A stretch of 64,000 nt of DNA, from assembly GCF_000242615.2 (NCBI RefSeq), contig NZ_KI912268.1:3170341-3234340 (forward strand), given 5' to 3'. The position numbers were made by a program, and so were the translations under genes. Below are positions 1-7,649 of the stretch, one piece after another. The first letter of the stretch is position 1, and the number at the start of each line of letters is the position of its first letter. The notes under the pieces were generated by a model. The model did no database searches and was not told the origin of the DNA. It saw only the letters and a list, made by a program, of their open reading frames with translations. Origin of the DNA: Holophaga foetida DSM 6591 (lineage in GTDB: Bacteria; Acidobacteriota; Holophagae; Holophagales; Holophagaceae).

Positions 1-18
1 GGGCCGTGCCAGGACCCG

Positions 19-1995
19 CTACTGTTTTCTGGTTTCGATGCCGTGGTATTTCAGTCTCCGGTAGAGGGTGTTCCGGCTCATCCCCAGTGCGTTGGCAGAC
101 TTGGTGAGGCATCCCTTATGTTGCAGGAGGGCTGCCATCAACTCGTTCTTCTCCTGCTGGTCCAGCTGTTGACGCAAGGTCCCCGGTCCCAGGGAATGGG
201 AGCCTGATGCCGGGTGCTCGGGGGTGGCGTGGAGGCGGGACAGGAATTCCTCGGGCAGGTGCTCCAGAGTGATCTGGCTTCCGTTGGCGGCGTGGGCGAT
301 GCGCTCCACGGCGTTCTGGAGTTCCCGGACATTGCCTGGCCAGGAATAGGCCTGGAGGGTCTCGACGACAGTCTGGTCCACCACGTGGGAGAGTCCGTTG
401 GGCTGGGGGGCCAGTTTCCGCAGGAAGGCCGCCACCAGAAGGGGGATGTCCTCCAGGTGCTCCCTCAGAGATGGCAGGCGGATGGGGGAGACATTCAGGC
501 GGTAGTAGAGGTCCTCCCGCAGGGTGCCCTTCTGGATGGCCCCCGGGAGATCCTTGTTCGTGGCACAGATGATGCGGACGTCCACGGCCAAGGGCCCTTC
601 CCCGCCGATGCGGGTGATGGTGTGATCCTGAAGTACCCGCAGCAGGGCCACCTGCTGCTCGATGGGCATGTCTCCGATCTCGTCCAGAAAGAGGGTGCCG
701 CCGCTGGCGAGCTCGAACTTTCCTGGGCGTCCTCCCTTGTTGGCCCCCGTGAAGGAGCCTTCCTGGTAGCCGAAGAGCTCACTGGCGATGAGCTCCCGGG
801 GGATGGCGCCGCAATTCACGGCGATGAAGGGGCCCTCGGCCCGCCGGGAGCGGTTGTGGATGGCCTGGGCGAACATCTCCTTGCCGGTTCCGCTGTCGCC
901 GGTGAGCAGGACATTACTGTTGTTCTGGGAGGCCAGATGCCCGAGATGGATGGCCTTCTTCAGGACCTTGGCCTCACCCAGGATGTCCTCGAAACGGAAG
1001 GTGGCCTCGGCACCGCTGAAGCGGTTCACGAGCTGCTTGATCTTGTGGATGGGGTTGAAGAAGAACACGCCCCCGATGACGGTGGCGGATTCGTCCCGGA
1101 TGGGGCGCCCGCTGGCCAGACAGTTGTAGCGGCCCCGTCCCCAGTGGATCTCCATCTCACGGTCGTTGAATTCCACGCCTCGCCCCAGGAGGCCGTGGAT
1201 GGGGAGACTGTCCCGGGTCAGGTCATCCATCCTGGTCCCCACGACGTTGCGATGGGAGGCGCCCAGGAGCCGTTCCGCAACGGGGTTGATCTGGATGACG
1301 ACGCCCTCCACATCCAGGACGATGACCGCATCGGAAACCGTCAGGAGGATGCTGGAGAAGTGGTTGTCTAGAAGGACCATCTCATTGTGCTTGAGGCGGA
1401 CCTTGAGCTCCCGTTCGACGGCCTTGGTCGAGGCCAGGACCATGCCCAGGGTGTGGGCATGGGCACCAGAGGCCGGTCCGGCGAGGCCCAGGATTCCCAC
1501 CAGCTTCCCCCCCTCGCTGAAGATGGGGGCCGCGGCACTCGTCCAGCTTTGGAGGAGGCGATGGTAGTGCTCTGATCCCGAGATCTGGAAGGGGTGGCCG
1601 CTGCTCAGGACCATCCCGACGGCGTTGCTGCCGAGCCTGGGCTCGGCCCAGGAGGCGCCCCGGGCGAAGTGGCGGGTGCCTCGCAGCATCTTGGCATCGC
1701 CCACGGTCTCCAGCAGGTGTCCCGTCTCATCGAAGAGCAGCAGCACGAAGCCGCTGCCGGACAGGAACTTGTGCAGCTGAACCATGAAAGGGCGGGCGTG
1801 GCGTATCAGTTCCCCCTTCTTCCCGATCAGATCCAGGACCTCGGCATCCGAAAGGTCGAGGGGATCCTCCAGAACCTGGGGGTCCAAACCGGCGGCCTGG
1901 CAGCGCATCCAGGAGGATGCCACCTCCGAGCGCAGCTTCGACTCCATTTCCAGATCAACTCCAGAGCTTGGGGGCGGGAGCATCTTGTCCCTCAT
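19..1995 (-). CDS. AcoR-like sigma-54-dependent transcriptional activator
   Basis: This 658-residue protein is a bacterial enhancer-binding protein that opens sigma-54 promoters by ATP hydrolysis. Order of domains: an N-terminal GAF-type sensor (about 60-200) typical of AcoR regulators, a PAS-like domain (about 215-320), the AAA+ core with Walker A GDSGTGKE, the sigma-54 contact loop as GSFTGA (usually GAFTGA) and Walker B LFLDEIGD, then a C-terminal Fis-type helix-turn-helix (SANALGMSRNTLYRRL). It diverges from the UroD/flavoprotein pair, and the 260-base gap holds a palindrome and a -24/-12 promoter, so it most likely activates that pair. The effector is unknown; the acetoin link is only by family resemblance. 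Confidence 0.9.
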   Translation of the reverse strand: MRDKMLPPPSSGVDLEMESKLRSEVASSWMRCQAAGLDPQVLEDPLDLSDAEVLDLIGKKGELIRHARPFMVQLHKFLSGSGFVLLLFDETGHLLETVGDAKMLRGTRHFARGASWAEPRLGSNAVGMVLSSGHPFQISGSEHYHRLLQSWTSAAAPIFSEGGKLVGILGLAGPASGAHAHTLGMVLASTKAVERELKVRLKHNEMVLLDNHFSSILLTVSDAVIVLDVEGVVIQINPVAERLLGASHRNVVGTRMDDLTRDSLPIHGLLGRGVEFNDREMEIHWGRGRYNCLASGRPIRDESATVIGGVFFFNPIHKIKQLVNRFSGAEATFRFEDILGEAKVLKKAIHLGHLASQNNSNVLLTGDSGTGKEMFAQAIHNRSRRAEGPFIAVNCGAIPRELIASELFGYQEGSFTGANKGGRPGKFELASGGTLFLDEIGDMPIEQQVALLRVLQDHTITRIGGEGPLAVDVRIICATNKDLPGAIQKGTLREDLYYRLNVSPIRLPSLREHLEDIPLLVAAFLRKLAPQPNGLSHVVDQTVVETLQAYSWPGNVRELQNAVERIAHAANGSQITLEHLPEEFLSRLHATPEHPASGSHSLGPGTLRQQLDQQEKNELMAALLQHKGCLTKSANALGMSRNTLYRRLKYHGIETRKQ

Positions 1996-1998
1996 TTG

Positions 1999-2042
1999 TT
2001 CAGGTTTGTACCAAGGATGCGCTGCTTTGGTACGGATTTGAA
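1999..2042. promoter_or_regulatory. Candidate upstream activating sequence for the sigma-54 activator
   Basis: An imperfect palindrome has inner arms GTACCAA (2008-2014) and TTGGTAC (2027-2033) and outer arms TTCA/TGAA. It lies directly upstream of the activator start and about 115-155 bases upstream of the -24/-12 promoter, a normal enhancer distance. The role is inferred from position and symmetry. Confidence 0.55.
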
Positions 2043-2155
2043 CAAGAAATGCTCAGGGGAAAAAGTTGTCCCGGGAACGGGCCATGTGGCGACAAATGCC
2101 TACCCTGTAGTTATTGCGCATGTTTGAGAACTCATCGGAGCGGGGTTCCAGGGTC

Positions 2156-2172
2156 TTGGCATTCCTGTTGCC
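2156..2172 (+). promoter_or_regulatory. Sigma-54 (-24/-12) promoter
   Basis: The sequence TTGGCATTCCTGTTGCC has GG at -24 and GC at -12 separated by exactly 10 bases, matching the consensus TGGCACG-N4-TTGCW in the key positions. It sits about 85 bases before the UroD-family gene and faces it. The divergent sigma-54 activator supports the call. Confidence 0.75.
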
Positions 2173-2255
2173 ATCTCCCTGATCATCCTCGACTCCATTT
2201 CCACAACCCAGGCCAGCATGGCCTGACCACTCATCCCCCTGAAGGAGACTTGTCT

Positions 2256-3371
2256 ATGAAGACCCCGGAAGAACTCCTGAACGAGCGGCTGGACCGCCTC
2301 AAGAAGACCATCAGGCTTGAGAAGACGGACCGCACCCCTGTGGTGCTCATGGCCGACTCCTTCTTTGCCAAGGAGCGGGGTCGCAAGATCGCCGATCTCT
2401 GCAAGGGAATCCCGATGGCCAGCGACATCATGGTGGAATCCGCCGTGGCGCTCGGTGGGGATCTGGATGGCGTCAATTCCGCCTTCCCTGCGGGTCCTCT
2501 CTTTCCCCTCATCTTCATGACCAAGGTCAAGCTTCCGGGTCGCGAGCTTCCCGATGATGCCCTCTGGCAGCTCGATGAGCGGGAGGTGATGACCCGCGAG
2601 GACTACGACACGATCCTCGCCAAGGGCTGGAACGCCTTCATGCCGGGCTACGTGATGGGGCGCCTCGGGGTGGACCTGCCCGCTCTGGGCGCGGACCTGG
2701 CCCATGCCGGCGAGGCCGTTCAGAAGTTCGAAGCCCACGGCATGTATGTCTACTCCGAGCTGGTGACCATCACCGTCAATGAATACTTGAGTGGCGGCCG
2801 CTCCATGGGCAAGTTCATGCGGGATCTCTTCACCATGCCCGACAAAATCTCCGAGGTTCTGGAGGTGATCCAGAAGGAGAACCTCGAGCAGCTCCGCGGG
2901 ATGATCCGCGCGAGCACTGGCAAGTCCCCGGTGGTCTTCGTCTCCCCTGCCCGGGGCGCCAGCGAGTTCTATTCCCCCAAGCTCTGGGAACGCTATGTCT
3001 TCAAGTTCATCAAGGAGACCGTGGACATGGTCAACGCGGAGGGTTATGTCTGTGACATCCATGCCGACGGCAATTGGGAGCGTGATCTCGACTGTTTCCG
3101 GGCCTTCAAGCCGGGTTCGGTCATCTTCGAGTCGGATGGTGTGACCGATATGGCCAAGATCCGCGAGAAGCTGGGCGGCCACATCGCCATCAAGGGCGAC
3201 GTCCCCGCGGGCATGCTGGTGCTTGGCACCCCTGATCAGGTCTACAAATACTGCACCGACATGATCAAGGCCAACGGCCCTGGCTTCATCCTCTCCTGCG
3301 GATGCTCCTGCCCTCCCAACGCGAAGGTGGAAAACGTCAAGGCCATGATCTCCGCCGCGACTGGCAAGTAG
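2256..3371 (+). CDS. Uroporphyrinogen decarboxylase-family protein, probable corrinoid-linked methyltransferase
   Basis: The 371-residue product belongs to the UroD superfamily (HemE, MtaA, CmuA and O-demethylase MtvB types). The start ATG follows AAGGAG by 8 bases; the frame stays open upstream but without a ribosome site. Near the C-terminus it has DIHADGN, in the place of the zinc-binding H-x-C-G-N of methylcobamide methyltransferases, and a final SCGCSCPPNAKVENVKAM segment typical of the methyltransferase branch. Haem synthesis is unlikely given the sigma-54 control and the flavoprotein partner. Methyl transfer to or from a corrinoid is an inference; no corrinoid-binding protein is encoded in the window. 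Confidence 0.8.
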   Translation: MKTPEELLNERLDRLKKTIRLEKTDRTPVVLMADSFFAKERGRKIADLCKGIPMASDIMVESAVALGGDLDGVNSAFPAGPLFPLIFMTKVKLPGRELPDDALWQLDEREVMTREDYDTILAKGWNAFMPGYVMGRLGVDLPALGADLAHAGEAVQKFEAHGMYVYSELVTITVNEYLSGGRSMGKFMRDLFTMPDKISEVLEVIQKENLEQLRGMIRASTGKSPVVFVSPARGASEFYSPKLWERYVFKFIKETVDMVNAEGYVCDIHADGNWERDLDCFRAFKPGSVIFESDGVTDMAKIREKLGGHIAIKGDVPAGMLVLGTPDQVYKYCTDMIKANGPGFILSCGCSCPPNAKVENVKAMISAATGK

Positions 3372-3485
3372 AACCTATCCACGCGATCCCGCCCGGGGGC
3401 CTCCGGCCCCTGGGTGTTGCTTCGCAGCAACCATGCTGTTCGATAGGCAATCCGAACGCAGGTGATTCATCTCCAAGGAGGAGTC

Positions 3486-4988
3486 ATGACACGCATTTCT
3501 TCAGTGGGACGTCTGGTCGCTCTTGCGGCGGTCGGTGTCTGGGGCTTCGCCGCTCCGGCTTTTGATACCCAGACCGACATCGTCGTGGTCGGTTCCGGCG
3601 GTGCGGGGCTTTGCGCATCCCTGACCGCAGCCGAGGGGGGCGCCAAGGTGGTGCTCCTGGAGAAGAATCCCTTCCCAGGCGGCACTTCCAATGCGGCCGA
3701 GGGGATCTTCGGCGCCGAAACCGAAATGCAGCGGGAGCAGCTCATCGTCAACACCAAGGATGAGGTCTTCCGCATCGAGATGGAGGAATCCAACCACTGG
3801 CAGGGCAACGCTCCCCTGATCCGGGCCTACATCAATGAATCTGACCAGACCTTCTCCTGGCTCCGCCGCAAACAGGGCGTTCCCTTCGTCACGACCGGGA
3901 CCACGGCGCCCGAGGCCAGGGGACTGCGCACCTGGCACCTGATCGAAGGCAAGGGCCACACGCTGGTGAAGGTCCTCTTCGGGAATGCCAAGGCGAACCA
4001 GAACATCACCATCATGATGCAGACCCCTGGCCAGGAGCTCATCATGGACGGGAAGAAGGTGGTGGGCGTGGTGGCCAAGGACAAGGCTGGCAAGGCCATC
4101 CGTATCGGGGCGGGAGCCGTGATCATCGCCACCGGCGGTTACGCAGAGAACCGGGAGTGGGTCACCAAATACTGCGGGGATGCTGGCGCCGGTGCGGCGG
4201 TTCCCTTCAACAAGACAGGCGACGGCATCCGAATGGCCATGGACGCGGGGGCTGCGGTGGAAGGCATGTCCCACATGCAGTGGTTCCCGGCTGCCGATCC
4301 CAGGACCACGCCCCTGACGGTGAGCTGCCTCGGCTGGCAACCCACCAACATCCTGGTGAACAAGCGGGGTGAGCGTTTCTGCAATGAGGAGATCCTCCGC
4401 AATTTCAGCATCGCGGGCAATGCCATCCGCCGCCAGGGCTTCGGCTGGAGCATCTTCGACGAGAACATGAGGCAGCACGTCAAGAAGGATGGTCCCGACT
4501 GGGGTATCGGCGTCCTGGTCCAGCACGCCATTCCCATCCCCAAGCTGGATGATGATTGCCAGACGGCCCTCAAGGGAAAGAACTTCGTGGAGGCCAACAG
4601 TCTGGATGAACTGGCCACCAAGATGGGTGTCCCTGCCACCACCCTGAAGGCCACCATGGAGAGCTACAGCCATGCTGTGGACGCGCACTACGACGCTGAC
4701 TTCCTGAAGCCCAAGGAGCTGATGCACAAGCCCACTGGCAAGCTCTATGCGGTCAAGCTGGACCCCTACTACCTGACATCCCTGGGTGGCGTCACCGTCA
4801 ATCCCAAACTCCAGGCTCTGGACAAGAACTGGGATGTGATCCCCGGTCTTTACGTGGTGGGCAATGATGCCGTCGGAGGCCTCTTCGGCGACACCTATCC
4901 CCTCGACGTCCCCGGGACGACTTACGGCTTCGCGGTCAATTCCGGACGCATGGCTGCCAAGGCTGCCTTGAAGGCCCTCGGGAAGTAG
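3486..4988 (+). CDS. Exported FAD-dependent oxidoreductase (FAD_binding_2 / fumarate reductase flavoprotein family)
   Basis: The 500-residue protein starts at an ATG just after AAGGAGGAG. Residues 1-26 form a signal peptide, followed by the dinucleotide-binding motif VVVGSGGAGLCAS, the GGTSNAAEGIFG flavin loop and a C-terminal GLYVVGNDAVGG...PGTTYGFAVNSGR FAD segment. This is the fold of fumarate, urocanate and 3-ketosteroid flavoenzymes. The His-His-Thr-Met-Gly-Gly segment of fumarate reductases is replaced by TSLGG, so the substrate is probably not fumarate. It lies 114 bases after the UroD-family gene and probably shares its sigma-54 promoter. No FMN-binding or haem domain is attached, so its electron donor must be separate. 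Confidence 0.82.
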   Translation: MTRISSVGRLVALAAVGVWGFAAPAFDTQTDIVVVGSGGAGLCASLTAAEGGAKVVLLEKNPFPGGTSNAAEGIFGAETEMQREQLIVNTKDEVFRIEMEESNHWQGNAPLIRAYINESDQTFSWLRRKQGVPFVTTGTTAPEARGLRTWHLIEGKGHTLVKVLFGNAKANQNITIMMQTPGQELIMDGKKVVGVVAKDKAGKAIRIGAGAVIIATGGYAENREWVTKYCGDAGAGAAVPFNKTGDGIRMAMDAGAAVEGMSHMQWFPAADPRTTPLTVSCLGWQPTNILVNKRGERFCNEEILRNFSIAGNAIRRQGFGWSIFDENMRQHVKKDGPDWGIGVLVQHAIPIPKLDDDCQTALKGKNFVEANSLDELATKMGVPATTLKATMESYSHAVDAHYDADFLKPKELMHKPTGKLYAVKLDPYYLTSLGGVTVNPKLQALDKNWDVIPGLYVVGNDAVGGLFGDTYPLDVPGTTYGFAVNSGRMAAKAALKALGK

Positions 4989-5007
4989 ACGCTCTCTGCT
5001 CCAAAGG

Positions 5008-5033
5008 AACGGCCCGTCATTGGCGGGCCGTTT
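5008..5033 (+). terminator. Rho-independent terminator after the flavoprotein gene
   Basis: AACGGCCCG and CGGGCCGTT form a 9-bp stem with a 7-base loop, 20 bases after the stop codon, followed by a short T-rich stretch. Confidence 0.7.
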
Positions 5034-5044
5034 GTTCTGCCATG

Positions 5045-5129
5045 AAAGGGGGGACCGCCTGCTCACTGCGCTCGCGATGTCCCCCCTTTGACCCCCACGT
5101 GGTGGCCGGGCAAAGCCCGACCATCACGT
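5045..5129. repeat. Two adjacent intergenic hairpins at the end of the btu operon
   Basis: AAAGGGGGGAC (5045-5055) pairs with GTCCCCCCTTT (5079-5089). A second hairpin with arms ACGTGGTGG and CCATCACGT and inner stem CGGGC/GCCCG spans 5097-5129, ending 3 bases before the btuD stop. It may stabilise or terminate the minus-strand btu transcript. Confidence 0.5.
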
Positions 5130-5132
5130 CTG

Positions 5133-5846
5133 TCAGGGCAGTTCCAGCACCATGGCGTTCTCCCAGCGGGCCTGGACGCCGAAGACCTCCAGGATGAGCT
5201 CGGGGGTGAAGACTTCGTTCGGGGCGCCATTGGCCCGCAGTTCGCCGTCCTTCAGGACCAGGACTTGGTCCATGAAACGCACCAGGCGCAAGTCGTGGAC
5301 GGACATGAGGACTGTGGCCCCCTGTTCCGCGAGCTGACGGCCAAGGCGGAGGACCTCCAGGGCATGGCGGGCATCGAGCTGGCTGATGGGCTCATCCCAG
5401 AGCTGGATGGGGGCTTCGGTGGCCAGGGCCCGGGCCAGGAAGACCCGCTGGCGTTCGCCGCCGGAAAGTCGCGTCACGGGGCGCTTGGCCAGATGGCAGA
5501 GATCCAGGCGCTCCAGGATCTGATCCACCCCCTGGTCCTCATCGTCCCAGGCGTAGCGCCCCTGGACCACCACGTCCCGCACGGGGAAGGCGAATTCGGC
5601 GTGGGACTCCTGGGGGAGCCAGGCCAGGAGGCGGCCCCGATCCAGGATGGGGATCTTCTTGAGATCCCGGCCCTGCCAGTGGACCTTGCCCTTGGCAGGC
5701 AGAAGCCCGGCCAGGGCCTGGAGAAGGGTGGACTTGCCAGCACCGTTGGGGCCCATCACCGCGGCGAGGCAGCCCTTGGGCAGCGCCAGATCCAGGGACT
5801 TCAGGCGCTCTCCCACGGTGAGGCCAGTGGCTTCGATGGCCGTCAT
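5133..5846 (-). CDS. btuD: Vitamin B12 ABC transporter ATP-binding protein
   Basis: The 237-residue ATPase has Walker A GPNGAGKST, a glutamine loop, signature LSGGERQR, Walker B followed by DEP, and a switch His in SVHDLRL. It powers import through the BtuC-like permease. Its ATG overlaps the btuC stop in an ATGA, so translation is probably coupled. The protein resembles FecE/BtuD-type ATPases; the B12 assignment comes from the cobalamin riboswitch that heads the operon. Confidence 0.88.
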   Translation of the reverse strand: MTAIEATGLTVGERLKSLDLALPKGCLAAVMGPNGAGKSTLLQALAGLLPAKGKVHWQGRDLKKIPILDRGRLLAWLPQESHAEFAFPVRDVVVQGRYAWDDEDQGVDQILERLDLCHLAKRPVTRLSGGERQRVFLARALATEAPIQLWDEPISQLDARHALEVLRLGRQLAEQGATVLMSVHDLRLVRFMDQVLVLKDGELRANGAPNEVFTPELILEVFGVQARWENAMVLELP

Positions 5847-6820
5847 GTCCGCCTCCGAAGGAGATAAAGAAGGAAGGGGCCACCGGCGATGGCGGTCACC
5901 ACGCCGAGTCGCATCCCCGAGGAAAGACAGCGGGTGGGGAGGTCGCAGATGAGGACGAAGGCCGCGCCCCCGAGCATCGAGAGGGGCACGAGGTGCCGAT
6001 GGTCGGGACCGAAGAGGAGGCGCAGGAGATGGGGCACCACCAGCCCCACGAAACCGACCACACCCGCGGTGGCCGTGGCCAGGGCCGTCAGGACCGTGGA
6101 AAGGATGATGAGTTCCCAGCGGAGGCGTTTGACGTCCACGCCCAGGCTCTGGGCGCTGGCCTCCCCGAGGGAGAAGATATTGAGGCGCCGCCCCAGGGGC
6201 AGCATGAGGAAGCAGGCCACGAGAACGCCAGGCAGCCCCATCCACACATGGGCCCAGGTGCGGTTCTCAATGCCCCCCATGAGCCAGAAGAGGATCTGGC
6301 CGCTCACCTGGAACTGCCCTGCGGTGAGGCTGAGGAGGAAGCTGGTGACGGCTCCGAAGAGGGCGTTGAGGGCCACGCCTGCCAGAATGAGGTGCTCGGT
6401 GCTGGCCCCCTTGTGGGCTAGGGCCATGACAGCACCCGTGGCGATGAACGCTCCGAGGATGGAGGCCAGGGGGACGGTGAAGAGGGAGGTCTGGCCGATG
6501 CCGAAGGCCAGCACCAGGACCGCGCCCATGGCGCCTCCGCTGCTGACCCCCAGGAGCCCCGGGCTGGCCAGGGGATTGCGGAAGAAGGCCTGCATGGCGA
6601 CACCTGAGGCGGCCAAGCCAGCTCCGGCGGCGATGCCCACCAGGGTGCGGGGCAGGCGGACATCCCAGAGCACCGTGCGGGTCAACTCATCGCCTCGGCC
6701 CGCCAAGGCCTGGATCACTTCCCTGGGGGAGAAGCCCATTTCTCCGATCCCAAGGGATGCCAGGATCGCGGCCACCAGGAGGAGGGACAGGAAGAGGGTG
6801 GGAGCGGGCCATCGTTTCAT
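5843..6820 (-). CDS. btuC: Vitamin B12 ABC transporter permease (FecCD family)
   Basis: The 325-residue integral membrane protein belongs to the FecCD/BtuC family, with about ten hydrophobic segments and the family motifs GVAMQAFFRNPLASPGLLG and VGFVGLVVPHLLRLLFGPDHR. The start chosen is the ATG of MKRWPAP, whose ATGA overlaps the end of btuF; upstream codons in this frame lie inside btuF. It forms the inner-membrane channel with BtuD. The B12 substrate is inferred from the riboswitch and the gene order btuB-btuF-btuC-btuD. Confidence 0.88.
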   Translation of the reverse strand: MKRWPAPTLFLSLLLVAAILASLGIGEMGFSPREVIQALAGRGDELTRTVLWDVRLPRTLVGIAAGAGLAASGVAMQAFFRNPLASPGLLGVSSGGAMGAVLVLAFGIGQTSLFTVPLASILGAFIATGAVMALAHKGASTEHLILAGVALNALFGAVTSFLLSLTAGQFQVSGQILFWLMGGIENRTWAHVWMGLPGVLVACFLMLPLGRRLNIFSLGEASAQSLGVDVKRLRWELIILSTVLTALATATAGVVGFVGLVVPHLLRLLFGPDHRHLVPLSMLGGAAFVLICDLPTRCLSSGMRLGVVTAIAGGPFLLYLLRRRT

Positions 6821-7647
6821 CGGAATCGCTCCGGGTGAAGGGCCCGGGCCAGCCACTCATAGGCATCCACCCGGGTATGGGTAGTGCTGGCCAACAGGGC
6901 TCCGGGGATGAGCACCAGGTTGCCGTATTTCATGGCAGGGAGGTATTTGTAGGGGGGCGTCTGGCGCAGGATGCTGGGCAGGTCCTTCTCCTCGTCCTTG
7001 GGGCCCACCAGGACTTCCGGGTTCCAACGGAGCACCTGTTCCGTGGGCAGAGGCTGGTGGCCCTTGATCCCCGCCTGGGCCGCCACGTTGATGGCTCCGG
7101 CATGGAGACAGATATCGTTGAAGGAGGTGTCCGAGCCCGCCACAAAGGGGTAGATCGCCGCGGACATCACTCGGCGAGGCTTCACCCCGGCCAGTCGCTG
7201 CTGCAGTTCGTTCACTCGGCCCTGGGTCCGGCGGATGATGGTCTCGGCCCGATCAGGGTGTCCCAGGGTCTGGCCCAGACGCCGTAGATTGGCGTAGGCA
7301 TCCTCCAGGGACTCGAAACGGTCGAAGAGCATGAGATTGATCTTCGACCGCCGGAGCAGTTCCACCACCTCGGGCCGGGAGTAGTTGGTGATGAGCACCA
7401 GGTCCGGCTTGTAGCGCAGGATGCTCTCGGCCTCGCTGTCCCGGATCACCGGGATGCGCTGGTTGTCCTTCGCGTGCACAGAGAACTTGGGGTTCCGGGC
7501 GAGGTGGCTCAGGGCCGCGATCTGCCCCGGGTCCGCCACCGCCAGCAGCAGGTCATCCGTGCCCACCGTGTGGCTCACCACGCGGAGCGGTGCCCGCCCC
7601 CAGAGGAGGGCGGGCACCAGGGCGAGAATGCAGAGCAGGCGTTTCAT
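6817..7647 (-). CDS. btuF: Periplasmic B12-binding protein, copy 1
   Basis: The 276-residue protein has a signal peptide (MKRLLCILALVPALLWG) and a periplasmic-binding type-2 fold, with the typical phrase YKPDLVLITNYSRPEVVELL and the linking helix. It captures the corrinoid for BtuCD. It lies 2 bases after btuB and overlaps btuC by 4. A close paralog lies at 10147-10971, with nearly the same sequence over long blocks (PLRVVSHTVGTDDLLLAVAD in both). Confidence 0.85.
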   Translation of the reverse strand: MKRLLCILALVPALLWGRAPLRVVSHTVGTDDLLLAVADPGQIAALSHLARNPKFSVHAKDNQRIPVIRDSEAESILRYKPDLVLITNYSRPEVVELLRRSKINLMLFDRFESLEDAYANLRRLGQTLGHPDRAETIIRRTQGRVNELQQRLAGVKPRRVMSAAIYPFVAGSDTSFNDICLHAGAINVAAQAGIKGHQPLPTEQVLRWNPEVLVGPKDEEKDLPSILRQTPPYKYLPAMKYGNLVLIPGALLASTTHTRVDAYEWLARALHPERFR

Positions 7648-7649
7648 AT

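Noticed and set aside
214..1371. Long open frame opposite the sigma-54 activator
   Set aside because: It reads antisense through a well-conserved gene; such frames arise from the high GC third-position bias and show no domain.
1917..2255. Upstream extension of the UroD-family gene
   Set aside because: It would run through the activator start, the palindrome and the promoter and has no ribosome site; the ATG at 2256 has one.
2256..3371. Haem-pathway uroporphyrinogen decarboxylase (hemE)
   Set aside because: C-terminal features and operon context fit the methyltransferase branch, and no other haem gene is near.
3486..4988. Respiratory fumarate reductase
   Set aside because: The His-containing substrate segment and the haem domain are missing.
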